Part shown: piece by piece, positions 37,893-47,610 of the stretch
Layout: each line of letters begins with the position of its first letter
Numbering within the stretch: position 1 is the stretch's first letter
Assembly (NCBI RefSeq): GCF_019139815.1
Contig: NZ_CP077079.1
Span: 4,030,001 to 4,094,000, forward strand
Direction: 5' to 3'
Length of the DNA: 64,000 nucleotides
Origin: Pseudomonas asgharzadehiana
GTDB lineage: Bacteria > Pseudomonadota > Gammaproteobacteria > Pseudomonadales > Pseudomonadaceae
Translations under genes and position numbers: made by a program
The notes under the pieces: generated by a model
The model's database searches: none
What the model was told of the DNA's origin: nothing
Seen by the model: the letters and a program-made list of their open reading frames with translations, nothing else

Positions 37893-38024
37893 ATCTTTTT
37901 TAAAAAAAATTCATTTTATTTAAGGGGTTAGGCCAATTTGCAGACCAAGCGCCTTTGCCCTCACGTCTTGGCGTGCGAGAATGCGCGCACTTTTCTTCCC
38001 CCTCTCGATGGTTAATCACGCGTA

Positions 38025-38879
38025 ATGACTGCACAACTTATCGACGGCAAATCAATCGCCGCCAGCCTGCGCCAGCAGATCGCCAAACGAGTCACCGAGC
38101 GCAGCCAGCAAGGCCTGCGCACGCCGGGCCTCGCGGTGATCCTGGTCGGCAGCGATCCTGCCTCTCAGGTTTATGTCTCGCACAAGCGTAAAGACTGTGA
38201 AGAGGTCGGCTTTATTTCCAAGGCCTACGACTTGCCTTCCGAGACCACCCAGCAGGCCCTTACCGACCTGATCGACAGCCTCAATGACGACCCGGCGATG
38301 GACGGCATCCTGTTGCAACTGCCGCTGCCCGAGCACCTAGACGCATCCAAGCTGTTGGAGCGCATCCGCCCGGACAAAGACGTCGACGGTTTCCACCCCT
38401 ATAACGTCGGCCGCCTGGCCCAGCGTATCCCGCTGCTGCGCCCGTGCACGCCCAAAGGCATCATGACCCTGCTGGAAAGCACCGGCATCGACCTGTACGG
38501 CCTTGATGCCGTGGTCGTCGGCGCGTCCAACATCGTCGGTCGCCCAATGGCCATGGAACTGCTGCTGGCCGGCTGCACCGTGACCGTCACGCACCGTTTC
38601 ACCAAGGACCTCGCTGGCCACGTCGGTCGTGCCGACCTGGTAGTGGTTGCCGCCGGCAAGCCTGGCCTGGTCAAAGGGGAATGGATCAAGGAAGGCGCCA
38701 TCGTCATCGACGTGGGCATCAACCGTCAGGAAGACGGCAAGTTGGTGGGCGACGTGGTGTACGAAACCGCACTGCCTCGCGCCGGCTGGATCACCCCTGT
38801 GCCGGGCGGCGTTGGCCCGATGACGCGTGCCTGCCTGCTGGAAAACACCCTGTACGCCGCAGAGACCCTGCACGCTTAA
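38025..38879 (+). CDS. folD: Bifunctional methylenetetrahydrofolate dehydrogenase/cyclohydrolase
   Basis: A 284-residue FolD. Active-site Lys lies in [13 protein letters not shown] (near residue 56); the signature segments [14 protein letters not shown], the NADP-binding [17 protein letters not shown] and [18 protein letters not shown] are all present. It interconverts 5,10-methylene- and 10-formyl-tetrahydrofolate for purine and formyl-Met-tRNA synthesis. Single gene, with its own terminator. Confidence 0.97.
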   Translation: MTAQLIDGKSIAASLRQQIAKRVTERSQQGLRTPGLAVILVGSDPASQVYVSHKRKDCEEVGFISKAYDLPSETTQQALTDLIDSLNDDPAMDGILLQLPLPEHLDASKLLERIRPDKDVDGFHPYNVGRLAQRIPLLRPCTPKGIMTLLESTGIDLYGLDAVVVGASNIVGRPMAMELLLAGCTVTVTHRFTKDLAGHVGRADLVVVAAGKPGLVKGEWIKEGAIVIDVGINRQEDGKLVGDVVYETALPRAGWITPVPGGVGPMTRACLLENTLYAAETLHA

Positions 38880-38895
38880 TAACCAGGCGTACTGA

Positions 38896-38925
38896 AAAAG
38901 CCCTGCCTTATCGCAGGGCTTTTTA
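38896..38925 (+). terminator. Rho-independent terminator of folD
   Basis: AAAAGCCCTGC and GCAGGGCTTTTT surround a six-base loop; it begins 17 bases after the folD stop. Confidence 0.9.
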
Positions 38926-39086
38926 TTGCCCGGAAGAAACCCTGTTTTTTCTTAGTTTTTAAGCACTTTCATCTGGATGTAGAAGAACATTCGACAGTTT
39001 CTGATCCATACTCCTAAAATGTAACGCCATTTTTCACAAAACCCGTTTTTTAACGGTATTTCTTACTTTTTAGCGAGTTCATCCGC

Positions 39087-40010
39087 GTGAAAATTCGTCT
39101 TTCTATCGTCAGCCTATTTTTTGCTTTCACAGGCACCTTTGCGCACGCCGCCGAATCCACCCTGGCGCCGCGCGATCCGTCCAAACTGCAGATTGCTTCC
39201 GGCAGCGCCATGCTGGTCGACCTGCAAACCAACAAAGTCATCTACGCCAGCAACCCGGACGTAGTCGTGCCCATCGCCTCGGTGAGCAAATTGATGACCG
39301 GCCTTATCGTGCTTGAAGCCAAGCAAAACATGGACGAATACATCGACATCAACATCACCGACACCCCGGAAATGAAAGGCGTGTTTTCGCGGGTGAAGAT
39401 CGGCAGCCAAATGCCGCGCAAGGAAATGCTGCTGATCGCCCTGATGTCCTCCGAAAACCGCGCCGCAGCCAGCCTGGCCCACCACTACCCAGGCGGCTAT
39501 GCAGCCTTTATTGCAGCGATGAACGCCAAAGCCAAGGCGCTGGGCATGACCAGCACTCATTATGTGGAACCCACCGGTCTGTCGATCCATAACGTGTCCA
39601 CTGCCCGCGACCTGAGCAAACTGCTGGCCGCCGCCCGTCATTACCCTATGTTGAGCCAGTTGAGCACCACCAAGGAAAAGACCGTTTCGTTCCGCAAACC
39701 CAACTACACCCTCGGTTTCTCCAACACCGACCACCTGATCAACCGCGCCAATTGGGACATCAAGCTGACCAAGACCGGCTTCACCAACCAGGCCGGCCAC
39801 TGCCTGGTGCTGGTGACCAGTATGGGTAATCGTCCGGTGTCGCTGGTGATTCTGGATGCGTTCGGCAAGTTCACTCACTTCGCTGATGCCAGCCGTATTC
39901 GCAGCTGGGTCGAGACCGGCAAGGGCGGTTCGGTGCCGGATGTGGCGCTGCGCTATAAAGCCGACAAGAACCTGAAGAGCCGCCCGAATGCCACAGAAGT
40001 CCGTCGGTAA
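39087..40010 (+). CDS. pbpG: D-alanyl-D-alanine endopeptidase (PBP7/PbpG type)
   Basis: A 307-residue periplasmic low-molecular-weight penicillin-binding protein. Signal peptide of about 21 residues, ending FAHA. The three active-site motifs are S65-V-S-K68, S122-E-N and K229-T-G. PBP7 cuts D,D-crosslinks in peptidoglycan. Translation starts at GTG 39087. Length fits PBP7. It is followed by its own terminator. Confidence 0.92.
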   Translation: MKIRLSIVSLFFAFTGTFAHAAESTLAPRDPSKLQIASGSAMLVDLQTNKVIYASNPDVVVPIASVSKLMTGLIVLEAKQNMDEYIDINITDTPEMKGVFSRVKIGSQMPRKEMLLIALMSSENRAAASLAHHYPGGYAAFIAAMNAKAKALGMTSTHYVEPTGLSIHNVSTARDLSKLLAAARHYPMLSQLSTTKEKTVSFRKPNYTLGFSNTDHLINRANWDIKLTKTGFTNQAGHCLVLVTSMGNRPVSLVILDAFGKFTHFADASRIRSWVETGKGGSVPDVALRYKADKNLKSRPNATEVRR

Positions 40011-40020
40011 CCGATAAATG

Positions 40021-40048
40021 AAAAAGGCGCCATGAGCGCCTTTTTTTA
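40021..40048 (+). terminator. Terminator of pbpG, overlapping the 3' end of the convergent gene
   Basis: AAGGCGC and GCGCCTT surround CATGA, followed by TTTTTATT. The convergent C39-like gene ends inside the T-run at 40046, and the A-run on the other side lets the hairpin act for both genes. Confidence 0.85.
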
Positions 40049-40708
40049 TTTTCCTTGCGCCAGCACCTTGAGTGCCTGCGCGGCGGCCTGTTCCTGCCCG
40101 GCCTGAGCCGTCGCATGGGCGGCCTCGCGCCAGCGCTGCGCATCCACATTGGCCGGCAACTGGCTGGGGCGCTGAATGAGGATCGCCCAGTTCCCGGCAC
40201 TTGCCCACTTCGATTCAAAGTCGCTGAAGCTCATCAACAAGCGCCGGTCCATGCCCGAGCGCAGCAGCACCGTGCTTTTCTGCTGGTTGAACCCCACCAC
40301 GACCACATAGTGCGCGTCAGACCACAGCCCACCGCCCACCCGCGCCATCACCGGATAACCCGCCGCCACTTGCGCCAGCACCGCCGTCAGCCTGGCATCC
40401 AGTGGATACACCATCAGCCCGTATTCACGCGCCAACACCTGCATGTTGCGCTCAAGGTCCGCTTCGCCGCCCGGTAAACGCAGCGGCTTATCCAACAAGC
40501 CTGGTGTCATGACAATGCCTTGTTGCGACAGCATGCTGGCCAGAGCCGTAGGACCGCTCTGATACGCCTCGCTGCGAAAGGTCGGCACACCGTTGAGTTC
40601 AACGCGCTCAGGCAAGCCGGCGAGTTTCGACGGCTGCCCGGCACACGCCGCCAGCCCCAGGGCGCAGGCCAATAACAAGGAGGTTTTAACGTTCGACCGT
40701 AACCGCAA
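40046..40708 (-). CDS. C39-peptidase-like lipoprotein with Ser in place of the active-site Cys
   Basis: A 220-residue lipoprotein with lipobox LGLAAC (Cys22). The body resembles C39-type papain-fold peptidases: VPTFRSEAYQSGPTALASML (residues 42-60) corresponds to the usual Q-x5-CGPAAL motif, but the Cys is replaced by Ser51; the His motif AHYVVVVGF (His133) and the later VLLRSGMDRR are kept. About 45 C-terminal residues are Ala/Gln-rich. It is probably a non-proteolytic or altered family member; the role is unknown. The only available start is TTG 40708, with AAGAGAG upstream. Confidence 0.75.
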   Translation of the reverse strand: MRLRSNVKTSLLLACALGLAACAGQPSKLAGLPERVELNGVPTFRSEAYQSGPTALASMLSQQGIVMTPGLLDKPLRLPGGEADLERNMQVLAREYGLMVYPLDARLTAVLAQVAAGYPVMARVGGGLWSDAHYVVVVGFNQQKSTVLLRSGMDRRLLMSFSDFESKWASAGNWAILIQRPSQLPANVDAQRWREAAHATAQAGQEQAAAQALKVLAQGK

Positions 40709-40918
40709 TTTTTTACTCTCTTGATCAACTGCCGGTAAGGGCCCTGATCATAGGACGCTCTGCCACGCGGGTATAGCCCAAAGCCTGGGTTTACCGCTCG
40801 CATAGAGCAAACAAGTTGGACAGACACGACCATTGGTCAATAGCAGGCAACCGTCAGGTGGCTAGACTGTCCATTGAGAAGACTGTGTGTGCCCCCTGCG
40901 GGGCGAAAGGAGGCCCAA

Positions 40919-41068
40919 ATGAGCCTTGCAACGACGATTATGCTGTTGATCTGCGGTTGGCTGGCGGTTGCCGGCGCCATGCTGTGGGGGGTATTGCGCA
41001 TTACCCGTCGCCATCACCCCCACGTCAAAACCGCCAAGCCCCCTAAGGCTGCGGTACGCCACGCCTAG
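40919..41068 (+). CDS. Small single-helix membrane protein (49 residues)
   Basis: A 49-residue protein with a strong ribosome binding site (AAAGGAGG, ending six bases before ATG 40919). One hydrophobic helix covers about residues 5-26 (TIMLLICGWLAVAGAMLWGV), followed by a basic, His-rich cytoplasmic tail (RRHHPHVKTAKPPK). Its 3' end overlaps that of a convergent lipoprotein gene by four bases. No family was recognised. Confidence 0.7.
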   Translation: MSLATTIMLLICGWLAVAGAMLWGVLRITRRHHPHVKTAKPPKAAVRHA

Positions 41069-41475
41069 CCAGGCATACAGTTGAAGTCTTGCGTCGCCGC
41101 CACTTCCTTGCCGTGGTCATCCTTCAAGGATGCGCGCACGGTGGTGCCCAGGCTGGATTCCACCAGGATGTAGTGCTCACCCGCCTTGAAGTGCCTGTAC
41201 TCGACGCGCCCCTGGCAGTCCTGCTGGTTGTCCTCGCCCGCCTCTTCCTCAAATAACGTCACATCCAGGCGATGATCGCCCGGTGTCACTTCAAAGAAGC
41301 GCCCGTCATCCACACGCTTGCCGTCCACGCGTTCGGCCATCAGGTCGTTCGGCGCTTCTTCTTGAAGACCAATCCAGGCCTCGCTCGGGTCTGCCTTGGG
41401 GATCGGGCCGGCGCACGCCGACAACAACAGGACGGCACCGAGTGCAGGGATCAACAACAAGGGTTTAAGTGACAT
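41065..41475 (-). CDS. Small outer-membrane-type lipoprotein
   Basis: A 136-residue lipoprotein with lipobox LLSAC (Cys21). The mature part is acidic and contains DDGRFFEVTPGDHRLDVTLF and the paired cysteines QQDCQGRVEYRHF and DFNCMPG, which could form a disulphide. The PGDHRLDV pattern recalls PEGA-like or DUF2846-like surface domains found in pseudomonad lipoproteins. The exact family is not certain. ATG 41475 begins the signal peptide. Confidence 0.75.
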   Translation of the reverse strand: MSLKPLLLIPALGAVLLLSACAGPIPKADPSEAWIGLQEEAPNDLMAERVDGKRVDDGRFFEVTPGDHRLDVTLFEEEAGEDNQQDCQGRVEYRHFKAGEHYILVESSLGTTVRASLKDDHGKEVAATQDFNCMPG

Positions 41476-41670
41476 GGCAGGGCTCCAATAAAGACAATGT
41501 GTCCGATGGGTTACAAGCTTGGCGAGCAGCCCTGTGTAGAACAAATGAATACCCATGAAACGATTTTCAGCCTCGACCTAAATGTTCCTTCACCTGGCTG
41601 AAAGGTGCGTGTTAGGTGGGTCGGGCAAGACTGCCGGGGTTTGCAACCCTGCTTTCTCCGGAGATCACGC

Positions 41671-44600
41671 ATGCTCGGGCTGGTAAAGACCGCACTGCAA
41701 AAGCCTTACACGTTTATCGTGCTGGCCATATTCATCTGCATCATCGGGCCGATGGCGGCCCTGCGTACCCCCACTGACGTTTTCCCCGATATCGGCATCC
41801 CCGTGGTCGCCGTGGTGTGGCAGTACAACGGCCTGTCGCCGGACGCCATGGCCGGTCGGGTGATCTACACCTACGAACGCTCCCTGAGCACCACCGTCAA
41901 CGACATCCAACACATCGAGTCGCAATCGCTGCCCGGCATGGGCATCGTCAAGATCTTCTTCCAGCCCGGCGTGGATATACGCACCGCCAACGCTCAAGTA
42001 ACCGCCGTGTCGCAAACCGTGCTCAAGCAGATGCCGCCGGGCATCACGCCGCCGCTGATCCTCAACTACAGCGCGTCCACGGTACCGATCCTGCAAATGG
42101 CGTTTTCCAGCCCCAGCCTGTCGGAAGCCAAAATCCGCGACCTGGTGCAGAACAACATCCGCCTGCCCCTGAGCGCCCTGCCCGGCCTGGCCATGCCCAC
42201 CCCCATGGGCGGCAAGCAACGCCAGATCACCCTCGACCTCGACCCCCAGGCACTGGCTGCCAAAGGCCTGTCGGCACAGGACGTGGGCAACGCCCTGGCG
42301 CTGCAGAACCAGATCATCCCAGTGGGCACCGCCAAGCTCGGCCCCAACGAATACACGATCCTGCTCAATAACAGCCCCAAGGCCATCGATGAACTCAACG
42401 ACCTGCCGATCAAGACCGTCGACGGCGCGTTGATCACCATCGGCCAGGTGGCCCATGTGCGCGACGGTTCGCCGCCACAAACCAACATCGTGCGCGTCGA
42501 CGGCCACCGCGCGGTGCTGATGCCGGCGCTGAAAAACGGCAGCATCTCCACCCTGTCGATCATCGACGGCATCCGCCAGATGCTGCCGCGCATCAACGAA
42601 ACCCTGCCGCCGTCGCTGAAGACCTCGCTGCTGGGCGACGCCTCGGTGTTCGTCAAGCAATCGGTGGGCAGCGTGGCTCAGGAAGGCATCATCGCCGCAC
42701 TGTTGACCAGCGCGATGATCCTGCTGTTTCTGGGTAGCTGGCGCTCCACCCTGATCATCGCCGCGTCGATCCCGCTGGCGGTGCTGTCGGCCATTGCGCT
42801 GCTGGCGGCCACCGGGCAAACCCTCAACGTGATGACCCTCGGCGGGCTGGCGTTGGCCGTGGGGATCCTGGTGGATGACGCCACGGTGACCATCGAAAAT
42901 ATCAACTGGCACCTGGAACAAGGCAAGGCGGTGAAGACTGCGATCCTCGACGGCGCCGCGCAGATTGTCGGCCCGGCCTTTGTCTCGCTGCTGTGCATCT
43001 GCATCGTGTTTGTGCCGATGTTCCTGCTGCAAGGCATCGCCGGCTACCTGTTCCGGCCGATGGCGCTGGCGGTGATCTTTGCCATGGTCAGCTCGTTCGT
43101 CCTCTCGCGCACGCTGGTGCCGACACTGGCGATGTTCCTGCTCAAGCCGCATATACCCGAGCAGGGCGCAGGCCATCACCCGGAAGATGCATTCATCAAC
43201 CACCATGAGGGTGAGCAGCACAACAAGCCGCGTAACCGCGCACTGCAAGCGGTGCTGAATTTTCAGCAGGGCTTCGAGCGCCATTTCTCGAATATCCGCG
43301 ATACCTATCACGGCCTGCTCGCCCTTGCGCTGGGCCATCGCCGCCGCTTTATCATCGGTTTCCTGGCCTGCGTCCTCGCTTCCATGCTGTTGCTGCCCAG
43401 CCTGGGCCAGGACTTTTTCCCGGCCACCGACGCGGGAGCACTGGCCCTCCACGTTCGCCTGCCGCTGGGCACACGCATCGAAGAAAGCGCCGCCGCCTTC
43501 GACCGCATCGAAGCGCGGATTCGCGAGGTCATTCCCGCCGAGGAACTGGACACCATCGTCGACAACATCGGCATCCCGCTCAGCGGCATCGACATGGCCT
43601 ACAGCAGCAGCGGCACCATCGGCCCGCAGGATGGCGACATCCAGGTCAGCCTGAAACCGCAGCATGCGCCCACCGCCGCTTACGTAAAAAAACTGCGCGA
43701 AGCCTTGCCGCAGAGTTTCCCCGGCAGCCACTTCGCGTTCCTGCCGGCGGATATCAGCAGCCAGATCCTCAACTTCGGCGCCCCGGCTCCGCTGGACGTA
43801 AAAATCTCCGGGCGCAACGACGCCGAAAACCGCGCCTACGCCATCGAACTTGAACGCCGCCTGCAACATGTACCGGGCATCGCCGACCTGCGGATCCAGC
43901 AATCCACCGGCTACCCGTCACTGCAGGTCAATGTTGACCGCCTGCGCGCCAACGGCCTGGGCATTACCGAACGTGACGTGACCAACAGCATGGTCGCGTC
44001 GCTGGCCGGCAGTTCGCAAACCGCGCCGACCTTCTGGCTCAACCCGGCCAACGGCGTGTCGTATTCCATCGTCGCCGCCACCCCGCAATATCGCCTCGAC
44101 AGCCTGCCGTCGCTGGAAGCCTTGCCGGTCACCGGTGCCGATGGCCAATCACAGATCCTCGGCGGCGTGGCCACGATCTCCCGGGTACAAAGCCCGGCGG
44201 TGGTCACCCACTACAACATCGAACCGACCCTGGACCTGTACGCCAACGTGCAGGGCCGCGACCTCGGTGGCGTGGCTCGCGACGTGCAAAAAGTGCTGGA
44301 TGACACCGCGCACCTGCGCCCCAAAGGCGCGACGATCAGCCTGCATGGGCAAATCGATGCACTGCATGAAGCCTTCAGCGGCCTGAGCCTGGGCCTGCTC
44401 GGCGCGGTGGTGCTGATTTACCTGCTGATCGTGGTCAACTTCCAGTCCTGGGCCGACCCGTTCGTGATCATCACCGCGCTGCCGGCCGCGCTGGCCGGAA
44501 TCGTGTGGATGCTGTTCCTCAGCAGCACCTCGCTGTCGGTGCCCGCCTTGACCGGGGCGATCCTGTGCATGGGCGTGGCCACCGCCAACTCGATCCTGGT

Positions 44601-44892
44601 GGTGAGCTTTTGCCGTGAACGCCTGGCCGAACATGGCGACGCGCTCAAGGCCGCGCTGGAAGCCGGCTATACGCGCTTTCGCCCGGTGTGCATGACCGCC
44701 CTGGCGATGATCATCGGCATGTTGCCGCTGGCCTTGTCCGAGGAGCAAAACGCGCCGCTGGGCCGCGCCGTCATCGGTGGCCTCATCTTTGCCACCGTCG
44801 CCACCCTATTGTTCGTTCCCGTGGTCTTCAGCCTGGTCCACGGGCGTCACCCCACTCGCGCAGCTGTTGGAGAAACCCCACATGTCGTCTGA
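41671..44892 (+). CDS. RND-family efflux permease (AcrB-like)
   Basis: A 1073-residue inner-membrane pump subunit with the AcrB-type plan: helix 1, a large periplasmic domain, helices 2-7, a second periplasmic domain and helices 8-12. The proton-relay aspartates lie in VGILVDDATVTIENI (helix 4). ATG 41671 follows GGAGA. An insert of about 40 polar residues around EGAGHHPEDAFINHHEGEQH follows helix 6. It forms an operon with the adaptor and channel genes downstream, in the unusual order permease-adaptor-channel. It is close to the group annotated as heavy-metal or multidrug HAE1-type pumps; substrates cannot be read from sequence. No adjacent regulator was found. Confidence 0.92.
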   Translation: MLGLVKTALQKPYTFIVLAIFICIIGPMAALRTPTDVFPDIGIPVVAVVWQYNGLSPDAMAGRVIYTYERSLSTTVNDIQHIESQSLPGMGIVKIFFQPGVDIRTANAQVTAVSQTVLKQMPPGITPPLILNYSASTVPILQMAFSSPSLSEAKIRDLVQNNIRLPLSALPGLAMPTPMGGKQRQITLDLDPQALAAKGLSAQDVGNALALQNQIIPVGTAKLGPNEYTILLNNSPKAIDELNDLPIKTVDGALITIGQVAHVRDGSPPQTNIVRVDGHRAVLMPALKNGSISTLSIIDGIRQMLPRINETLPPSLKTSLLGDASVFVKQSVGSVAQEGIIAALLTSAMILLFLGSWRSTLIIAASIPLAVLSAIALLAATGQTLNVMTLGGLALAVGILVDDATVTIENINWHLEQGKAVKTAILDGAAQIVGPAFVSLLCICIVFVPMFLLQGIAGYLFRPMALAVIFAMVSSFVLSRTLVPTLAMFLLKPHIPEQGAGHHPEDAFINHHEGEQHNKPRNRALQAVLNFQQGFERHFSNIRDTYHGLLALALGHRRRFIIGFLACVLASMLLLPSLGQDFFPATDAGALALHVRLPLGTRIEESAAAFDRIEARIREVIPAEELDTIVDNIGIPLSGIDMAYSSSGTIGPQDGDIQVSLKPQHAPTAAYVKKLREALPQSFPGSHFAFLPADISSQILNFGAPAPLDVKISGRNDAENRAYAIELERRLQHVPGIADLRIQQSTGYPSLQVNVDRLRANGLGITERDVTNSMVASLAGSSQTAPTFWLNPANGVSYSIVAATPQYRLDSLPSLEALPVTGADGQSQILGGVATISRVQSPAVVTHYNIEPTLDLYANVQGRDLGGVARDVQKVLDDTAHLRPKGATISLHGQIDALHEAFSGLSLGLLGAVVLIYLLIVVNFQSWADPFVIITALPAALAGIVWMLFLSSTSLSVPALTGAILCMGVATANSILVVSFCRERLAEHGDALKAALEAGYTRFRPVCMTALAMIIGMLPLALSEEQNAPLGRAVIGGLIFATVATLLFVPVVFSLVHGRHPTRAAVGETPHVV

Positions 44893-46048
44893 TCACACAC
44901 CCTCGCGCAAGCGCCTGATGCTGCTGGGTATCGGTGGCCTGACCCTCGCCGCCCTGCTGGTCGCCAACGGCCTGCACGCGCGCACTTTGCACGCACAAAC
45001 CGTCACTGCCTGGACCGAAACCGCCGCGGTCCCCCAAGTGATGGTGTTTCAACCCAAACAGAACGCCACCGGCGACACCCTGCGCTTGCCCGCGCACCTG
45101 GAAGCCTGGAGCAAGGCGCCGATTCACGCACGGGTCAGCGGTTACCTCAAGGACTGGAAAGTCGACATCGGCAGCCCGGTCAAAGCAGGGCAAATACTTG
45201 CACAAATCGACAGCCCGGACCTGGATCAACAGCTTGCACAAACCCAGGCAAGGCTGGTGCAGGAACAAGCCAATGCGCGGCTGGCGCAAACCACCGCCAC
45301 GCGCTGGCAGAACCTGTTGGCCAGCCACTCGGTGTCGCGCCAGGAAGCCGATGAAAAAACCTCCAACGCCGCGGCCGCCAAAGCCAATGCCGAGGCGGCG
45401 GCTGCCGACGTCGCACGGCTGTCGGCGCTGGAAAGCTACAAGACCATTCGTGCGCCGTTCGCCGGCACCATCACCGCGCGCAATACCGATATCGGCCAGT
45501 TGATCAAGGCCGACACCGACAGCGATCCGGAGCTGTTCAACATTGCCGACACCCATCAACTGCGCCTGTACGTGCCGGTGCCGCAGAACTACGCGGCGGT
45601 GATCCACCCCGGCCTGGAGGCAGCGTTGACCGTGCCCGAACACCCCGGCAAGCATTTCACCGCACGCTTGATCGGCGACTCCACCGCCATCGACCGCCGC
45701 TCCGGTACCCTGCTCGCACAGTTCGTGGTCGACAACCCCAGCGGGCAGTTGCTGCCCGGCGACTACGCCGAAGCCACCCTACCGATTCCGGCGGATACCC
45801 ATGGTGTGAGCATCCCGGCCAGCGCCTTGATTTTCCGCGCCCAGGGCACCCAGGTCGCGGTGCTGGATGCGCAGAATCATGTGCACCTGCAAGCGATCCA
45901 TATCGGCCTGGACCTGGGCGAACGCCTGGTGATCGACCAAGGTTTGAAACCCGCCGACCGCATCGTCGACAACCCGCCCGATGCTCTGCGCGAAGGCGAT
46001 GCCGTACAGCTGGCCGACGCCGGAGGTGCGCATGCACCCAAGGCTTAA
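44882..46048 (+). CDS. RND efflux periplasmic adaptor subunit (HlyD/AcrA-like)
   Basis: A 388-residue membrane-fusion protein. An N-terminal membrane anchor (RLMLLGIGGLTLAALLVANG) is followed by a lipoyl-like half (KAPIHARVSGYLKDWKVDIG and IRAPFAGTITARNTDIGQ) separated by an alpha-helical hairpin rich in Ala, Gln and Glu, and then a beta-barrel domain (RLYVPVPQNYAAVIHPG). It bridges the permease and the outer membrane channel. The start overlaps the permease stop by 11 bases and the stop overlaps the next gene, so the three genes are coupled. Confidence 0.92.
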   Translation: MSSDHTPSRKRLMLLGIGGLTLAALLVANGLHARTLHAQTVTAWTETAAVPQVMVFQPKQNATGDTLRLPAHLEAWSKAPIHARVSGYLKDWKVDIGSPVKAGQILAQIDSPDLDQQLAQTQARLVQEQANARLAQTTATRWQNLLASHSVSRQEADEKTSNAAAAKANAEAAAADVARLSALESYKTIRAPFAGTITARNTDIGQLIKADTDSDPELFNIADTHQLRLYVPVPQNYAAVIHPGLEAALTVPEHPGKHFTARLIGDSTAIDRRSGTLLAQFVVDNPSGQLLPGDYAEATLPIPADTHGVSIPASALIFRAQGTQVAVLDAQNHVHLQAIHIGLDLGERLVIDQGLKPADRIVDNPPDALREGDAVQLADAGGAHAPKA

Positions 46049-47450
46049 ACCGCTCGCGGCGGTGATGCTGCTGGCATTGCAAGGCTGCTCGATGGCGCCG
46101 ACCTATAAGGTGCCGACGCTCGACCTGCCGGCCAACTACCGCGAACAAATCAGCGACGGCCCCTGGCACAGCGCGCAACCGTCCGACCTACTGGCCCCCG
46201 AATGGTGGCAGCTCTATCACGATTCGCGCCTGAATGACCTGCAACAGCAACTGCTCAAGGCCAACCCGGACCTGGCGGCGGCACTCGCGCACTTCGACGC
46301 CTCACAGGCGTACGCCAGCCAGCTGCAGGCGGGGTTGTTCCCGCAGATCACCGCCAGCGCGCAGCCCCTGCGCCAGCGCCAATCGGACTCGCGGCCGTTG
46401 CGGGGCACCACGCAGCCGTCGGTGTACGACAGCAACAGCGCCGGGTTTTCGTTGAGTTACGAGCTGGACCTGTGGGGCAGAATCCGCAACCAGGTCGCGG
46501 CCGGCGATGCCCAGGCACAAGCGTGCGGAGATGACTTGGCGGTGGCGCGCCTGAGCTTGCAGCGTCAATTGGCAACCTTGTACGTGCAGCTCAACGGGCT
46601 GGACGCCCAGAGCCGGATCCTCACTGGCTCGCTGGAGGATTTCAAGCAGGCACTGCAACTGACCCGCAGCCGTTACGAAGGCCAGATTGCCTCGGAGCTG
46701 GACCTGACCCGTGCGCAAAATCAACTGGCGCAGGCCAAGGCGCAATGGGATGAGGTGCGCGGGCAACGCCGCCTCACTGAGCATGCCATCGGTGAGTTGG
46801 TGGGCGTGGCAGCCGGCGACTTTAGCTTGCCGCCCGACAAGCACTTGATCGCCCTGCCGGTAGTTCCGTCGCAGTTGCCAAGTCAACTGCTGCAACGTCG
46901 CCCGGATATCGCGGCGGCAGAACGACGGGTGTTTGCGGCCAACGCGACTATCGGCGTGGCCAAGGCGGCGTGGTATCCGGATTTCAGTTTGACCGGGGTG
47001 GTCGGTGGGCAGACGCAGGGCGTGGGGAATTTGCTCTCGGCGGGTAATCGGTACTGGGCGCTGGGGCCGCTGATGAATCTGCCGATTTTCGACGGCGGGC
47101 GTTTAAGCGCCAATGAGCGCCAGGCCAAGGCCGAGTTTGAAGAAGCCAGCGCGCAGTACCGCAGCCAAGTGCTCAAAGCCGTACGCGAAGTGGAAGACAA
47201 CCTGGCGCAACTGCGCGATTTGCAACAGCAGGCACAGGATGAACAAGCAGCGGCGGATGCAGCCCAGCATACCGAGGCCTTGGCAATGAACAGCTATCAG
47301 GCGGGCGCGGTCAGCTACCTGGACGTGGTAACCGCCCAAACGGCGGCATTGCAGGCGCAACGGACGTTGCAGGCGGTGCAGACGCGGCAGTTGCAAGCGA
47401 GTGTGGGGTTGCTGACGGCGTTGGGGGGTGGTTGGCAGCCTGGGGCATGA
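46032..47450 (+). CDS. Outer membrane efflux channel lipoprotein (OprM/NodT family)
   Basis: A 472-residue TolC-type channel subunit of the NodT group. Lipobox LLALQGC (Cys19) followed by SMAPTYKVP, as in OprM. The two long coiled-coil repeats show LNGLDAQSRILTGSLEDFKQ and the family segment QLLQRRPDIAAAERRV near the middle. It completes the tripartite pump. Ribosome binding site GGAGG lies eight bases before ATG 46032. Confidence 0.93.
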   Translation: MHPRLKPLAAVMLLALQGCSMAPTYKVPTLDLPANYREQISDGPWHSAQPSDLLAPEWWQLYHDSRLNDLQQQLLKANPDLAAALAHFDASQAYASQLQAGLFPQITASAQPLRQRQSDSRPLRGTTQPSVYDSNSAGFSLSYELDLWGRIRNQVAAGDAQAQACGDDLAVARLSLQRQLATLYVQLNGLDAQSRILTGSLEDFKQALQLTRSRYEGQIASELDLTRAQNQLAQAKAQWDEVRGQRRLTEHAIGELVGVAAGDFSLPPDKHLIALPVVPSQLPSQLLQRRPDIAAAERRVFAANATIGVAKAAWYPDFSLTGVVGGQTQGVGNLLSAGNRYWALGPLMNLPIFDGGRLSANERQAKAEFEEASAQYRSQVLKAVREVEDNLAQLRDLQQQAQDEQAAADAAQHTEALAMNSYQAGAVSYLDVVTAQTAALQAQRTLQAVQTRQLQASVGLLTALGGGWQPGA

Positions 47451-47610
47451 GGCGGTTTTTTCGATGGCACTGCTTCAGTTGATGCATGCAGTGCCCACCC
47501 CACCGTCATCGGGAGCAAGCCCCCTCCCACACTGGCTCTATGCCAGACACACAATGTATAAACACCACAGGCCCCATGTGGGAGCAAGCCCCCACATTGT
47601 TTAGCGCATT
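47451..47610. repeat. Two REP elements between convergent genes
   Basis: A minus-oriented REP core (ATCGGGAGCAAGCCCCCTCC, then CACAC) at 47508-47532 and a short symmetric form, ATGTGGGAGCAAGCCCCCAC with AT following, at 47575-47597. They occupy the gap between the efflux operon and the convergent amidohydrolase gene; no gene is present. Confidence 0.8.

Noticed and set aside
41665..43902. A 745-codon open frame on the minus strand opposite the RND permease
   Set aside because: It is the high-GC third-position shadow of a real gene: composition is Gln/His/Arg/Gly-rich, no domain is recognisable, and the sense protein is a complete RND permease.
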